Source: Clostridiales bacterium
Lineage (GTDB): Bacteria; Bacillota; Clostridia; Oscillospirales; Oscillospiraceae
DNA: 48,376 bases
Assembly: GCA_022786995.1 (NCBI GenBank)
Contig: JALFUW010000005.1
Location: 1 to 48,376 of the forward strand
Reading direction: 5' to 3'
Shown: in pieces, positions 40,588 to 48,376 of the stretch
How the letters are laid out: the number at the start of each line of letters is the position of its first letter
How positions within the stretch are numbered: position 1 is the stretch's first letter
Position numbers and translations under genes: made by a program
Notes under the pieces: generated by a model
Databases searched by the model: none
Told to the model about the DNA's origin: nothing
The model's input: the letters and a program-made list of their open reading frames with translations, nothing else

Positions 40588-40618
40588 AAGGTCTGCCGGG
40601 CAGCCGGCAGACCTTTTT
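40588..40618. terminator. Terminator of the tetrapyrrole operon
   Basis: AAGGTCTGCCGG (40588-40599) pairs perfectly with CCGGCAGACCTT (40604-40615) around GCAG, then TTT. It also serves the convergent dehydrogenase, whose stop is at 40630. Confidence 0.9.
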
Positions 40619-40629
40619 CGTAATCTTAC

Positions 40630-41619
40630 TTATTTGTGATAGCACACCTCAGTGCTGGTATCAGGATCACCGCTGAAGAACCGTGTCAGGTTGTTGACGG
40701 TAGTGGCGGCGATGTTGTCCAGCGCCTCGTTGGTCAGGAAGGCCTGATGGGAGGTGACGATGACGTTTGGCATGGCAATCAGACGAACCAGCTTGTCATC
40801 CTCCACGATGTGGCCGGAGTAGTCCTCATAGAACAGGTCGCCTTCCTCCTCGTACACATCCAGACAGGCGGCGCCGACCTTTCTGTCCTTGATACCGGTG
40901 ATCAGATCTTCTGTGTTGACCAGTGCGCCCCGGGAGGTATTGATAATGGTCACGCCTTTTTTCATCATGGCAATGGAGTCTGCGTTAATAATATGGCGGG
41001 TCTCCTCCGTCAGCGGGCAGTGCAGGGAAATAATGTCGGACTTTTCAAACAGCTCCGGCAGCTCCACATAGTTCAGGCCGGTGTTGGCAGCGGGAAATTT
41101 GTCATAGGCCAGTACGGTCATGCCGAATCCCTTGCAGATGTCCGCAAAAACCCGTCCGATCTTGCCGGTGCCGATGACGCCAACGGTTTTGCCATACAGG
41201 TCGAAGCCGGCGAGGCCCTGCAGGCTGAAATTGAAATCCCGAGTGCGGATATAGGCCTTGTGGGTGCGGCGGTTGATGGTCAGCAGCAGCGCCATGGCGT
41301 GCTCGGCGACGGCGTGAGGGGAGTAGGCAGGCACACGGAAAACCCGCAGCTTTCCATCACAGGCTTTGATATCCACGTTGTTGAACCCGGCGCACCGCAG
41401 GACGATGGCCTTAACGCCCATTTTGTAGAGCTTCTCGACAACAACCGCGTCTACCGTGTCGTTGACAAAGACACAGACTGCGTCAAATCCGTTTGCGAGG
41501 GAAACGGTGTCCCGGTTCAGGTTCGGCTCATAGTATTTGACTTCAATTCCGGCGGGAACGGCATAGCGGTCAAAGCCGGGAATGTCATAGGACTTCGTAT
41601 CAAAGAATGCAAGCTTCAT
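40630..41619 (-). CDS. D-2-hydroxyacid dehydrogenase (D-lactate dehydrogenase type)
   Basis: This 329-aa NAD-dependent enzyme has the substrate domain (LAFFDTKSYDIPGFDRY). The cofactor fold is GKTVGVIGTGKIGRVFADI, and the catalytic Arg is in INTSRGALVNTEDL. Near the end are a Glu (VYEEEGDLFYED) and the His in VTSHQAFLTNEA. The EEEGDLFYED segment is typical of fermentative D-lactate dehydrogenases. It starts at ATG 41619 with AAAGGAGGA upstream and a near-perfect promoter at 41649-41676. Confidence 0.9.
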   Translation of the reverse strand: MKLAFFDTKSYDIPGFDRYAVPAGIEVKYYEPNLNRDTVSLANGFDAVCVFVNDTVDAVVVEKLYKMGVKAIVLRCAGFNNVDIKACDGKLRVFRVPAYSPHAVAEHAMALLLTINRRTHKAYIRTRDFNFSLQGLAGFDLYGKTVGVIGTGKIGRVFADICKGFGMTVLAYDKFPAANTGLNYVELPELFEKSDIISLHCPLTEETRHIINADSIAMMKKGVTIINTSRGALVNTEDLITGIKDRKVGAACLDVYEEEGDLFYEDYSGHIVEDDKLVRLIAMPNVIVTSHQAFLTNEALDNIAATTVNNLTRFFSGDPDTSTEVCYHK

Positions 41620-41648
41620 AATTTATTCCTCCTTTAAGTATCGATAAC

Positions 41649-41676
41649 ATTATATCGAAATATTATTAAATGTCAA
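41649..41676 (-). promoter_or_regulatory. Promoter of the dehydrogenase gene
   Basis: Minus-strand -35 TTGACA (complement of 41671-41676) and -10 TATAAT (complement of 41649-41654), 16-bp spacer. Confidence 0.8.
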
Positions 41677-41698
41677 TAGCGAATTTGTTAATTTACTG

Positions 41699-41728
41699 TT
41701 GCAATTTCTGTAAGTTGTGTGATATAAT
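41699..41728 (+). promoter_or_regulatory. Promoter of the gtrA-like gene
   Basis: -35 TTGCAA (41699-41704), 18-bp spacer, -10 TATAAT (41723-41728), 28 bases before the ATG. Confidence 0.65.
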
Positions 41729-41755
41729 CACCCGGAAACGAATTGGAGGCGCATT

Positions 41756-42172
41756 ATGATTCAAAAGCTTCGTTCCATAATGGTAAAATACTGGGACATT
41801 CTGACATATTTGGTATTTGGTGTTTTGACAACAGTGGTTAACTATGCTGTTTACTTGCCGGTTTATAATTTTTGCGGCATTTCCGCGGCGGTCAGCAATA
41901 TGATCGCCTGGGTGGTCGCCGTAGCGTTTGCTTTTCTGACCAATAAACCTTTTGTGTTCCACAGTCATGACTGGTCAGCACAGACAGTCCTGCCGGAACT
42001 GACAAAGTTTGTAAGCTGCCGTATTGCCTCTGGAGCACTGGAAACGGTGATCCTGTTTCTGAGCGTGGACTGTATGAACTGGAACGGAAATATCTGGAAG
42101 CTTGTTACACAGGTACTGGTTATCATCATCAATTATGTGGGCAGTAAGCTGCTGGTTTTCAGAAAGAAATAA
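41756..42172 (+). CDS. GtrA-like membrane protein
   Basis: This 138-aa protein has four predicted transmembrane helices. The conserved pattern is YLVFGVLTTVVNYAVYL, then AWVVAVAFAFLTNKPFVF, with TKFVSCRIASG and NYVGSKLLVFRKK at the end. GtrA proteins help flip or anchor lipid-linked sugars for cell-wall polymer glycosylation. ATTGGAGG precedes the ATG. It is monocistronic, with its own promoter and terminator. No glycosyltransferase lies next to it, so the substrate cannot be inferred. Confidence 0.88.
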   Translation: MIQKLRSIMVKYWDILTYLVFGVLTTVVNYAVYLPVYNFCGISAAVSNMIAWVVAVAFAFLTNKPFVFHSHDWSAQTVLPELTKFVSCRIASGALETVILFLSVDCMNWNGNIWKLVTQVLVIIINYVGSKLLVFRKK

Positions 42173-42179
42173 ATTGCTT

Positions 42180-42216
42180 CCGCGGTTTCGGCGCTATGAC
42201 CGAAACTGCGGTTTTT
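42180..42216 (+). terminator. Terminator of the gtrA-like gene
   Basis: CCGCGGTTTCGG (42180-42191) pairs with CCGAAACTGCGG (42200-42211), one G-U, followed by TTTTT. Confidence 0.88.
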
Positions 42217-42288
42217 ATTCACAAAACGTTCAAATAAACCGCGGCAACTGTGATATAATCAAAGAAAAATTCCATCGAGGTGCGGATC

Positions 42289-42990
42289 ATGGCATTTGTA
42301 GAATTTGAAAATGTGGGAAAGACCTATCACATGGGAGAGGTAGAGATTCACGCTCTGCACGATACCTCCTTTGAAGTGGAGAAGGGTGAGCTTGTGGTGA
42401 TTGTCGGCCCCTCCGGCGCAGGCAAAACGACCCTGCTGAATATTCTGGGCGGTATGGATACGCTCTCCACAGGCCGTGTCATGCTGGATGGCCGGGAGAT
42501 TTCCGCTCTCAGTAAGAAGGAATTGACGAACTACCGCCGTCACGATGTAGGATTTGTGTTCCAGTTTTACAACCTGATTGGCAATCTGACCGCACTGGAA
42601 AACGTGGAGCTTGCCAACCAGATCTGCAAAAATCCGCTGAATGCCGAGGAGATTCTGAAGGAAGTAGGGTTAGAGGAGCGGAAGAAGAACTTCCCCAGCC
42701 AGCTCTCCGGCGGTGAGCAGCAGCGGGTAGCCATTGCCCGGGCACTGGCGAAAAATCCCAAGCTTCTGCTGTGCGACGAACCCACCGGTGCTCTGGACTA
42801 CCAGACCGGCAAGGCCATATTGCAGCTTCTGCAGGACACAGGCCGAAGAACCGGCATGACCGTGATCATCATTACCCACAACGGTGCCCTGACAGCCATG
42901 GCTGACCGGGTAATCCGGGTGAAGAACGGCACGGTGGCCTCGGTGACCAAAAACGAGCATCCGCAGAATATTTCGGAGATTGAGTGGTAA
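42289..42990 (+). CDS. ABC transporter ATP-binding protein (MacB/LolD type)
   Basis: This 233-aa ATPase has Walker [14 protein letters not shown]-loop [18 protein letters not shown], signature [19 protein letters not shown], Walker [13 protein letters not shown] and the H-loop in [15 protein letters not shown]. The [12 protein letters not shown] pattern is that of the MacB/LolD group, which works with FtsX-type permeases to move proteins, lipids or peptides mechanically rather than through a channel. The ATG at 42289 is preceded by CGAGGTGCGG. It ends 2 bases before the permease. Confidence 0.93.
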   Translation: MAFVEFENVGKTYHMGEVEIHALHDTSFEVEKGELVVIVGPSGAGKTTLLNILGGMDTLSTGRVMLDGREISALSKKELTNYRRHDVGFVFQFYNLIGNLTALENVELANQICKNPLNAEEILKEVGLEERKKNFPSQLSGGEQQRVAIARALAKNPKLLLCDEPTGALDYQTGKAILQLLQDTGRRTGMTVIIITHNGALTAMADRVIRVKNGTVASVTKNEHPQNISEIEW

Positions 42991-42992
42991 TT

Positions 42993-45900
42993 ATGAGCAG
43001 GAATGCCATGCGCAGAAATCTGCGCCAATCCATCATAAAATCTATGGGCCGGTATCTGGCAATCACCCTGATCATCGCTTTGGGCGCCGGTCTGTTCGTT
43101 GGCCTGCTGATGACCAAAACGGACATGGTGGCTACGGGTCAGACCTTCATGGACGAGCAGGATATGTTCGACCTGCGAATGATCGGCAACTACGGCTGGA
43201 CGGACAAGTATGTTCAGAAATTCTCTCAGCTGGATGGTGTCACCGCTGCCGAAGGTGTCTATTATATCGACCTGATTGCCAATCGGGAGGGGAGCACGCA
43301 GGAGTCTGTCTATCGGTTTTATACCATCCCGGACAGTGTGGACAAGGTGGCCCTCCGGGGCGGCAGAATGCCCCAGAGGGATGACGAGTGCCTTGCTGAC
43401 AGCTTTCACAATGACGACAGTGTTCTGGGCACAAAGATCACCATTACCGACAGTAACGACGCAGATTCGCTGGAAAAAGTGGTGCAAAGAACCTTTAACA
43501 TTGTTGGCTATGTTTCCTCGCCGCTGTATATGGATATGAACCGCGGCACAACCACTGTGGGCAGCGGCTCTCTGGCGGATTGCTTCTATGTGCCCAAGGC
43601 GGCGCTGGATAACGACTACTATACGGAGATCCATCTGCGCCTTGACGGCGGCTATGGGGTCTATACAGAGGAATATAACGATTTTTTGGATACTGCCTCA
43701 GACCGGCTGAAGCCCCAGGCGGAGCAGCTGTGCCAGGAGCGTTTTCTGGATGTTAAGGAGGAAGCCGAGGAAGAATATAACGACGGCTATCAGGAATATC
43801 TGGACGGTGTCAAAGAGTATGAGGACGCGAAAGCCGATGCGGAGAAGGAACTGGCTGACGCGGAGCAGGAGCTGAAAGACGGCGAGGAGGAACTGGAGAA
43901 GAACCGAAAAAAGCTGATCGATGGCGGGAAGGAAATCAAGGACGGCAGAGAGAAAATCGAAGAAGCCCGTGGGCAGATTGAACAGGCGCGGAAGGAACTG
44001 GATGCGCAGTATGCCGCGTTGAAACCCCAATACGATCTGGTTATGCAGAATATCGACTCTGTCAAGGAAGGAGTCAGTGCGCTCAAAACCGCGGTCAACG
44101 GCTATCAATCGACGATCGACCAGAATGATGCGCAGATTCAGAACCTGAAGAGCAGCTTGGAATCGGACACACTGGATGATCAGCAAAGGGAAATAATTAA
44201 CAATCAAATCCTGTATCTGGAAGGTGTCAATGCACAGTGCCGCACGGATATGGCTCCCTATCAGGATCAATATCAGCAGGCCAGCGCTGAATTAGCCCAG
44301 ATGAACCAGGCGATTGCCGGAATGCAGCAAATAAAGGATGGCTACGCTTCTGTCAGCAAAGGCGAGCAGGAGATGTGGGCCAATGAAATCAAGCTGAACA
44401 ATGCCGAAAAGAAAATCAATGTAGGCTGGGGCGAGTGGAGAAAAGGGAAAGATGAACTGGCAGAGGGCTGGGAGGAATACGAGCAGGCGAAGGAGGATGC
44501 CGAAAAGGAGCTGGCAGATGCCGAAGCGGAATTAAAGGACGCGGAGGAGGAGCTGCTGGACGCCAGGGATGAGATTGATTCCATGGACAAGCCGGATCTC
44601 ATGATTCTGGATCGAAACAGCAATGTGGGCTACAACAATCTGGACAGTTCCTCGGATATCGTGGCTGGCGTTTCCCGGGTGTTCCCGGTGTTCTTTATCC
44701 TGATTGCGGCGCTGGTCTGCATCACCACCATGACCCGGATGATCGACGAAGAACGAACCCAGATCGGTACCTTGAAAGCGCTGGGCTATACAGACCGGGA
44801 GATCATGAATAAATACCTCATTTATTCCGGCAGCGGCGCGGTGCTGGGCTGTGGACTGGGCATTGCGGCTGGCAGCACCGTTTTCCCCCAGATTCTCTGG
44901 AAGGCCTACTGCATCATGCTGAACATCCAGCCCAATGTGGTTCTGACCTTCAACTGGCCCCTCTCTCTGGCGGTTGTGGTTGTATACACGGCGGTCATGC
45001 TTTATGTAACCTGGTGGTGCTGTCACAAGACGCTGGCGGAGAACCCGGCGGAGCTGATTCGCCCCAAGGCGCCGGAGGCGGGCAAGCAGATTTTCGTGGA
45101 AAAGCTGCCTTTCTGGAAGCGGATCAGCTTCCTGAACAAGGTAACCATCCGCAATATCTTCCGCTATAGGCAGAGACTGGCCATGATGCTCATTGGCATT
45201 GGCGGCTGTACGGCGTTGCTCCTAACTGGCTTCGGACTGCGAGATTCCATTTCCAATGTTGCGGATTATCAGTTTGAAAATGTGACAAAATATGATATTT
45301 CCGTCTACTTCCGGGAGGAACCCTCTGAGCGTCAGCGGGATAAATTCCGAAAAGTGGCAGAGCAGGATGCGTCCAGCATGATGTTTTACCATCAGAGCAG
45401 CGTGGAACTGGACTTTGACAACCGGGTGAAGGAGATCTACCTGCTTTCCGGCGGAGAGGAATTGACCGGCTTCATTGATTTCCATAAGGGTGCTACCCAG
45501 CTGTCTCTGCCGGGAAAGGATCAGGTGCTGCTGTCTTCCGGCGTTGCCGAGAATCTGGGTATCCGGCAGGGAGATAACGTGATTCTGCGAAATGGAGATC
45601 TGGAGGAACTGCACCTGACGGTTTCCGGCATCTATGATAACCACGTTTATAACTACGCCATCGTCTCCCCGGAGACCATTTTGGGCCAGTGGGGCAGAGC
45701 GCCGGAGTATCAGATGGCCTTCATCTGCATGAAGGATGGGTCGGATGTCCACGCCCTTGGCGCGGCAGTCAGTGACCTGAGCTTTGTGATGAACGTAGCG
45801 ATCAGCGATGACACGGCGGCGACCGTGGGCAGAATGATGGAGGCCCTGGATCTGGTGGTCTGGGTCATTGTCTTCTGCGCCGGACTTCTGGCGGTAACGG

Positions 45901-46247
45901 TTCTGTACAATCTGACCAATATCAATATCAACGAGCGCATTCGGGAGATTGCGACAATCAAGGTTCTGGGCTTCAACGCATCAGAAACTGCAGCCTATGT
46001 TTTTAAGGAAAATATGGCGCTGACGGTGGTAGGCGCGCTGCTGGGCCTGGTTTTCGGCAAACTGCTGCTGATTTTCGTTATGAGCCAGATCAAGATCGAC
46101 ATGGTCTGGTTCCAGGTGCTGGCAGAACCCATCTCTTATGTCTGGTCCATCAGCCTGACGCTGCTGTCGGCTGTAATTGTGGACTTTGTGTTCTACTTCC
46201 GCTTAGACAAGATCAATATGGCGGAAGCGCTGAAATCCGTAGAATAA
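42993..46247 (+). CDS. FtsX-type ABC permease with large coiled-coil extracellular insert
   Basis: This 1084-aa membrane protein has a first helix at about residues 22-45 (YLAITLIIALGAGLFVGLLM), then a long external segment. Residues ~253-537 are extremely rich in Glu, Lys and Asp with heptad character (KADAEKELADAEQELKDGEE, EQAKEDAEKELADAEAELKD). This predicts a stalk-like coiled coil. FtsX core helices follow around 560-680 and a second FtsX domain covers the last 200 residues. It partners the ATPase just upstream. The stalk suggests transfer of mechanical force to a cell-wall or envelope target, as in FtsEX, but the substrate is unknown. An in-frame GTG at 42984 would add three residues. 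Confidence 0.88.
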   Translation: MSRNAMRRNLRQSIIKSMGRYLAITLIIALGAGLFVGLLMTKTDMVATGQTFMDEQDMFDLRMIGNYGWTDKYVQKFSQLDGVTAAEGVYYIDLIANREGSTQESVYRFYTIPDSVDKVALRGGRMPQRDDECLADSFHNDDSVLGTKITITDSNDADSLEKVVQRTFNIVGYVSSPLYMDMNRGTTTVGSGSLADCFYVPKAALDNDYYTEIHLRLDGGYGVYTEEYNDFLDTASDRLKPQAEQLCQERFLDVKEEAEEEYNDGYQEYLDGVKEYEDAKADAEKELADAEQELKDGEEELEKNRKKLIDGGKEIKDGREKIEEARGQIEQARKELDAQYAALKPQYDLVMQNIDSVKEGVSALKTAVNGYQSTIDQNDAQIQNLKSSLESDTLDDQQREIINNQILYLEGVNAQCRTDMAPYQDQYQQASAELAQMNQAIAGMQQIKDGYASVSKGEQEMWANEIKLNNAEKKINVGWGEWRKGKDELAEGWEEYEQAKEDAEKELADAEAELKDAEEELLDARDEIDSMDKPDLMILDRNSNVGYNNLDSSSDIVAGVSRVFPVFFILIAALVCITTMTRMIDEERTQIGTLKALGYTDREIMNKYLIYSGSGAVLGCGLGIAAGSTVFPQILWKAYCIMLNIQPNVVLTFNWPLSLAVVVVYTAVMLYVTWWCCHKTLAENPAELIRPKAPEAGKQIFVEKLPFWKRISFLNKVTIRNIFRYRQRLAMMLIGIGGCTALLLTGFGLRDSISNVADYQFENVTKYDISVYFREEPSERQRDKFRKVAEQDASSMMFYHQSSVELDFDNRVKEIYLLSGGEELTGFIDFHKGATQLSLPGKDQVLLSSGVAENLGIRQGDNVILRNGDLEELHLTVSGIYDNHVYNYAIVSPETILGQWGRAPEYQMAFICMKDGSDVHALGAAVSDLSFVMNVAISDDTAATVGRMMEALDLVVWVIVFCAGLLAVTVLYNLTNININERIREIATIKVLGFNASETAAYVFKENMALTVVGALLGLVFGKLLLIFVMSQIKIDMVWFQVLAEPISYVWSISLTLLSAVIVDFVFYFRLDKINMAEALKSVE

Positions 46248-46250
46248 AAG

Positions 46251-46284
46251 ATCGGCTGTCGTCTCAGTTGAGATGACAGCCGAT
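46251..46284. terminator. Bidirectional terminator between permease and aroQ
   Basis: ATCGGCTGTCGTCTCA (46251-46266) pairs with TGAGATGACAGCCGAT (46269-46284), with one mispair-type G-U. It serves both converging genes. Confidence 0.88.
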
Positions 46285-46289
46285 TTACT

Positions 46290-46721
46290 CTATCCGTAGG
46301 TTCCTACAAGATACTGCATCGCTTCCCGATACCCCTGAAAACCATGCCCCTTGATGGTCTTTTCACAGGCCATGCCCGCATAGGAAATCTGCCGGAAGGG
46401 TTCCCGGGAATCCACATCGGAGATGTGTACCTCCACAGCGGGGATGGAAACGGCTTTCAGCGCGTCCAGAATTGCCACAGAGGTGTGGGTGTAGGCAGCG
46501 GGATTGATGACAATTCCGTCCACTTTTCCATAAGCCCACTGAATTTTGTCCACAAGATCGCCCTCGTGATTGGACTGATACTGTTCGACTTCCACGCCCA
46601 GCTCCTTTGCAGTGTCCTCCAGCAGGGCCAGCAGATCGGCAAAGGTGTTCTTGCCGTAAATACCCGGCTCCCGGATACCTAACATATTCAGATTCGGGCC
46701 ATTGATTACCAGAATTTTCAT
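46290..46721 (-). CDS. aroQ: 3-dehydroquinate dehydratase, type II
   Basis: This 143-aa enzyme performs the third step of the shikimate pathway. It shows LVINGPNLNMLGIREPGIYG, the catalytic Tyr loop, QSNHEGDLVDKIQWA, INPAAYTHTSVAILDAL and VEVHISDV. The length is typical of the dodecameric type II enzyme. The start overlaps the stop of the aroE-aroK fusion by 4 bases, so the two are co-translated. Confidence 0.94.
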   Translation of the reverse strand: MKILVINGPNLNMLGIREPGIYGKNTFADLLALLEDTAKELGVEVEQYQSNHEGDLVDKIQWAYGKVDGIVINPAAYTHTSVAILDALKAVSIPAVEVHISDVDSREPFRQISYAGMACEKTIKGHGFQGYREAMQYLVGTYG

Positions 46722-47944
46722 GGTAATTCCTCCAATTGTGAAAATACTTCGTTGACGGTATCCTCTGGACTTCCGGCATTGCTGACACGAATGTCCGCGA
46801 AGGCTTCATACATGGGCTTTCGAACCGCGTACATTTCCTCCAGCCGGTTTGCCTGAGACAGAGGACGTCCCTGCGTCGGAAGAAGGGAAAGCTCCCGTTC
46901 CAGCCACACGATATGTCCGTTTTGATGCAGGGCAGGGTAGTTGCGGCTCCGGGTCACACAGCCGCCGCCTGTCGCAATTACCAGGCCGGATTGTTTCCCC
47001 AAATTCTCCAATGCGGTGGTTTCCCAACGACGGAAAACATCTTCTCCATCCTGCGCGAAAATATCGGAAATGGACTTGCCCGCCAGTCGAATAATCTCTT
47101 CGTCTGCGTCCAGAAACTTCCGATTTTGCTTCTCTGCCAGCAGGGCACCAATGGTGCTTTTGCCGCAGCCCGGCATGCCGATCAGAATGATATTCTGCAT
47201 CTGATGGGATAAAACACGGTGAATTCGCTCAATCACAGCATCGGAAAGTTTCTTCCCGGTAAAGTATTCCGAGGCTTCCTTGGCCTGGGCCACCAGCATC
47301 CACAGCCCGTTTTCATGGGGAATTCCCAGGCCCTCTGCGTCCAGCAGCAATTTTGTCTTTGCGGGATTGTAGATCACGTCCAGAACGCCCTCCAGCTTTG
47401 GAAAATGTTTCAGGTCAATGGGAGAAACCCCGGTGTTTGGATACATACCCACAGGCGTGGCGTTGACGATGACAGACGCGTCGGCGTGAAGATGCAGATT
47501 TTCATAGTTATTTTCCCCGGAACGGGAAATGACAACAGGCACAGCGCCCAGATCCTTCAGCGCCGTCACAACCATATTGGAGGTGCCGCCGCTGCCCAGA
47601 ACCAAAACCTTTTTACCATTCACTGTGATACCACTGTGGTGCACCAGAGAAACAAAACCGAAATAATCGGAATTATGCCCAAAGAGGCTGCCGTCGGCCC
47701 TGCGGACAATGGTGTTCACGGAGCCGATTTTGTGCGCGGCGGGGGAGAGTTCATCCAGATAGGGAATGACGTCCTTTTTATAGGGAATGGTCACATTGAT
47801 GCCGGTGAAATCGCCTTCACGAAGGAAAGAAGCCAGCTGTTCCGGCTCTTTTTCAAACAATTGGTAAGAATAATCACCTAACAGGCCGTGAATCTGAGGG
47901 GAGTAGCTGTGTCCCAGCTTTCGGCCCAATAATCCGCATTTCAT
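46718..47944 (-). CDS. AroE-AroK fusion: shikimate dehydrogenase and shikimate kinase
   Basis: This 408-aa bifunctional enzyme covers two successive shikimate steps. Residues 1-240 are AroE: LGHSYSPQIHGLLG binds shikimate, NVTIPYKKDV carries the catalytic Lys, and VLVLGSGGTSNMVVTALKD binds NADPH. Residues 245-408 are AroK: Walker A IGMPGCGKSTIGALL, FLDADEEI, the Arg in FRRWE, and ATGGGCVTR. In most bacteria they are separate. The ATG at 47944 follows ACCGAGGTG; a TTG one codon earlier is possible. It overlaps the upstream pheA stop. Confidence 0.93.
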   Translation of the reverse strand: MKCGLLGRKLGHSYSPQIHGLLGDYSYQLFEKEPEQLASFLREGDFTGINVTIPYKKDVIPYLDELSPAAHKIGSVNTIVRRADGSLFGHNSDYFGFVSLVHHSGITVNGKKVLVLGSGGTSNMVVTALKDLGAVPVVISRSGENNYENLHLHADASVIVNATPVGMYPNTGVSPIDLKHFPKLEGVLDVIYNPAKTKLLLDAEGLGIPHENGLWMLVAQAKEASEYFTGKKLSDAVIERIHRVLSHQMQNIILIGMPGCGKSTIGALLAEKQNRKFLDADEEIIRLAGKSISDIFAQDGEDVFRRWETTALENLGKQSGLVIATGGGCVTRSRNYPALHQNGHIVWLERELSLLPTQGRPLSQANRLEEMYAVRKPMYEAFADIRVSNAGSPEDTVNEVFSQLEELP

Positions 47945-48376
47945 CAAATCACCTCGGTATAGCTGCCCAGATACTTAAATTCCTCGCACAATTCGTCCAG
48001 CTCACACATGAGCTGCACGTATTCCTCCGAATAAATAGAAGTATCCAGATCAAAGTAGAACATGAACTCAAACTCCCGGTCGGGAATGGGCCGGGATTCC
48101 AGCTTGGTCACGTTGATGCCCAGAGTGTAAAGCCGCGCCAGCACCTTATACAGGGCGCCGGGTTTATGGGGGAGAACCATCATGATGCTGGTTTTGTCGG
48201 AGCCGGGGTAGATTTCCAGATTCTTGCTGATGCAGATAAACCTTGTGCGGTTGTTGCCCTTGTCCTGGATACTGGATGCGATGTTCTGCAGCCCATAGAG
48301 CTGGGCGCAGGAGCGGCTGCTGATGGCGGCCACGTCAGTCCTGCCGGAGCTTGCCACCATTTCCGCCGCCACCGCC
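47944..48376 (-). CDS. pheA: Prephenate dehydratase (chorismate mutase/prephenate dehydratase), C-terminal part
   Basis: Only the last 143 codons or so are in the window; the frame runs off the right edge. It shows the end of the dehydratase domain (VAAISSRSCAQLYGLQ, GNNRTRFICIS). A regulatory ACT domain follows (LPHKPGALYKVLARLYTLGI, with the phenylalanine-binding ESRP). The enzyme makes phenylpyruvate for phenylalanine and is usually inhibited by it through the ACT domain. Whether a chorismate mutase domain is fused upstream cannot be seen. It is followed directly by aroE-aroK and aroQ in one aromatic operon. Confidence 0.92.
   Translation of the reverse strand, partial: AVAAEMVASSGRTDVAAISSRSCAQLYGLQNIASSIQDKGNNRTRFICISKNLEIYPGSDKTSIMMVLPHKPGALYKVLARLYTLGINVTKLESRPIPDREFEFMFYFDLDTSIYSEEYVQLMCELDELCEEFKYLGSYTEVI

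Noticed and set aside
41649..41710. Possible Rex (NADH-sensing) operator before the D-lactate-type dehydrogenase
   Set aside because: Only one half-site-like TTGTTAA (41685-41691) is present; the complementary half is missing.

Overview
The window looks like a chromosomal piece of a gut-type Clostridia member, probably Oscillospiraceae. Evidence for this is moderately high GC in the core genes, strong AGGAGG ribosome sites with many GTG/TTG starts, a tyrosine T-box, an AdoCbl riboswitch, C5-pathway tetrapyrrole genes, an OLE-type RNA next to dxs, and CPVC/CPKC 'KTR' proteins of the kind carried by Firmicutes integrative elements. This placement is inferred from gene content, not from a marker gene.

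Bases 1-16150 are accessory DNA. A complete IS110/IS1111-type insertion sequence (about 1-1622) sits at the left edge and has cut into a TPR-like gene. Its 3' noncoding part folds into a long rod and is a candidate bridge/seek RNA. Next come a fragment of a CHAP cell-wall hydrolase, an ApeA-like HEPN defence protein, a tRNA 3'-end-like fragment, and a series of cargo modules. These modules are an XRE regulator with twin operators, a two-component system plus lipoprotein, and an ECF sigma factor plus membrane protein. They are interleaved with repeated zinc-ribbon KTR genes. After a second XRE regulator and a sigma-like gene, the region ends with a MazF/PemK toxin carrying a zinc-finger-like tail, a 53-aa protein and a large serine recombinase. 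The recombinase frame runs into the 3' end of ssrA, so the mobile element probably abuts ssrA.

Bases 16180-21300 are core genes. ssrA, a cyclophilin, smpB (apparently with a CTG start), a VOC protein and a HAD phosphatase lie on the minus strand. A small protein, DNA polymerase IV (with a LexA-like box in its promoter) and a Nudix hydrolase lie on the plus strand. Two intergenic repeat structures occur here, at 16581-16666 and 20550-20660.

Bases 21300-28270 hold the most interesting system: its own promoter, a roughly 590-nt noncoding RNA that I read as OLE RNA, the membrane protein OapA, then dxs, a TlyA-type methyltransferase, nadK, argR and recN in one tight operon.

Bases 28270-31180 are a Tyr T-box unit (UAC specifier) controlling a YjbR-type protein, a membrane M28 peptidase and tyrS. 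dapA converges on it. Bases 32110-40620 are an AdoCbl-riboswitch operon that runs from glutamyl-tRNA to the cobalt-inserted, C20-methylated corrin precursor using several fusion proteins: CbiK-CbiL, HemA-SirC, HemC, CobA-HemD, HemB and HemL, plus an LUD protein. The last part holds a D-2-hydroxyacid dehydrogenase, a GtrA-like protein, an ABC transporter with a giant coiled-coil permease, and minus-strand aromatic amino acid genes (pheA end, an aroE-aroK fusion, aroQ).
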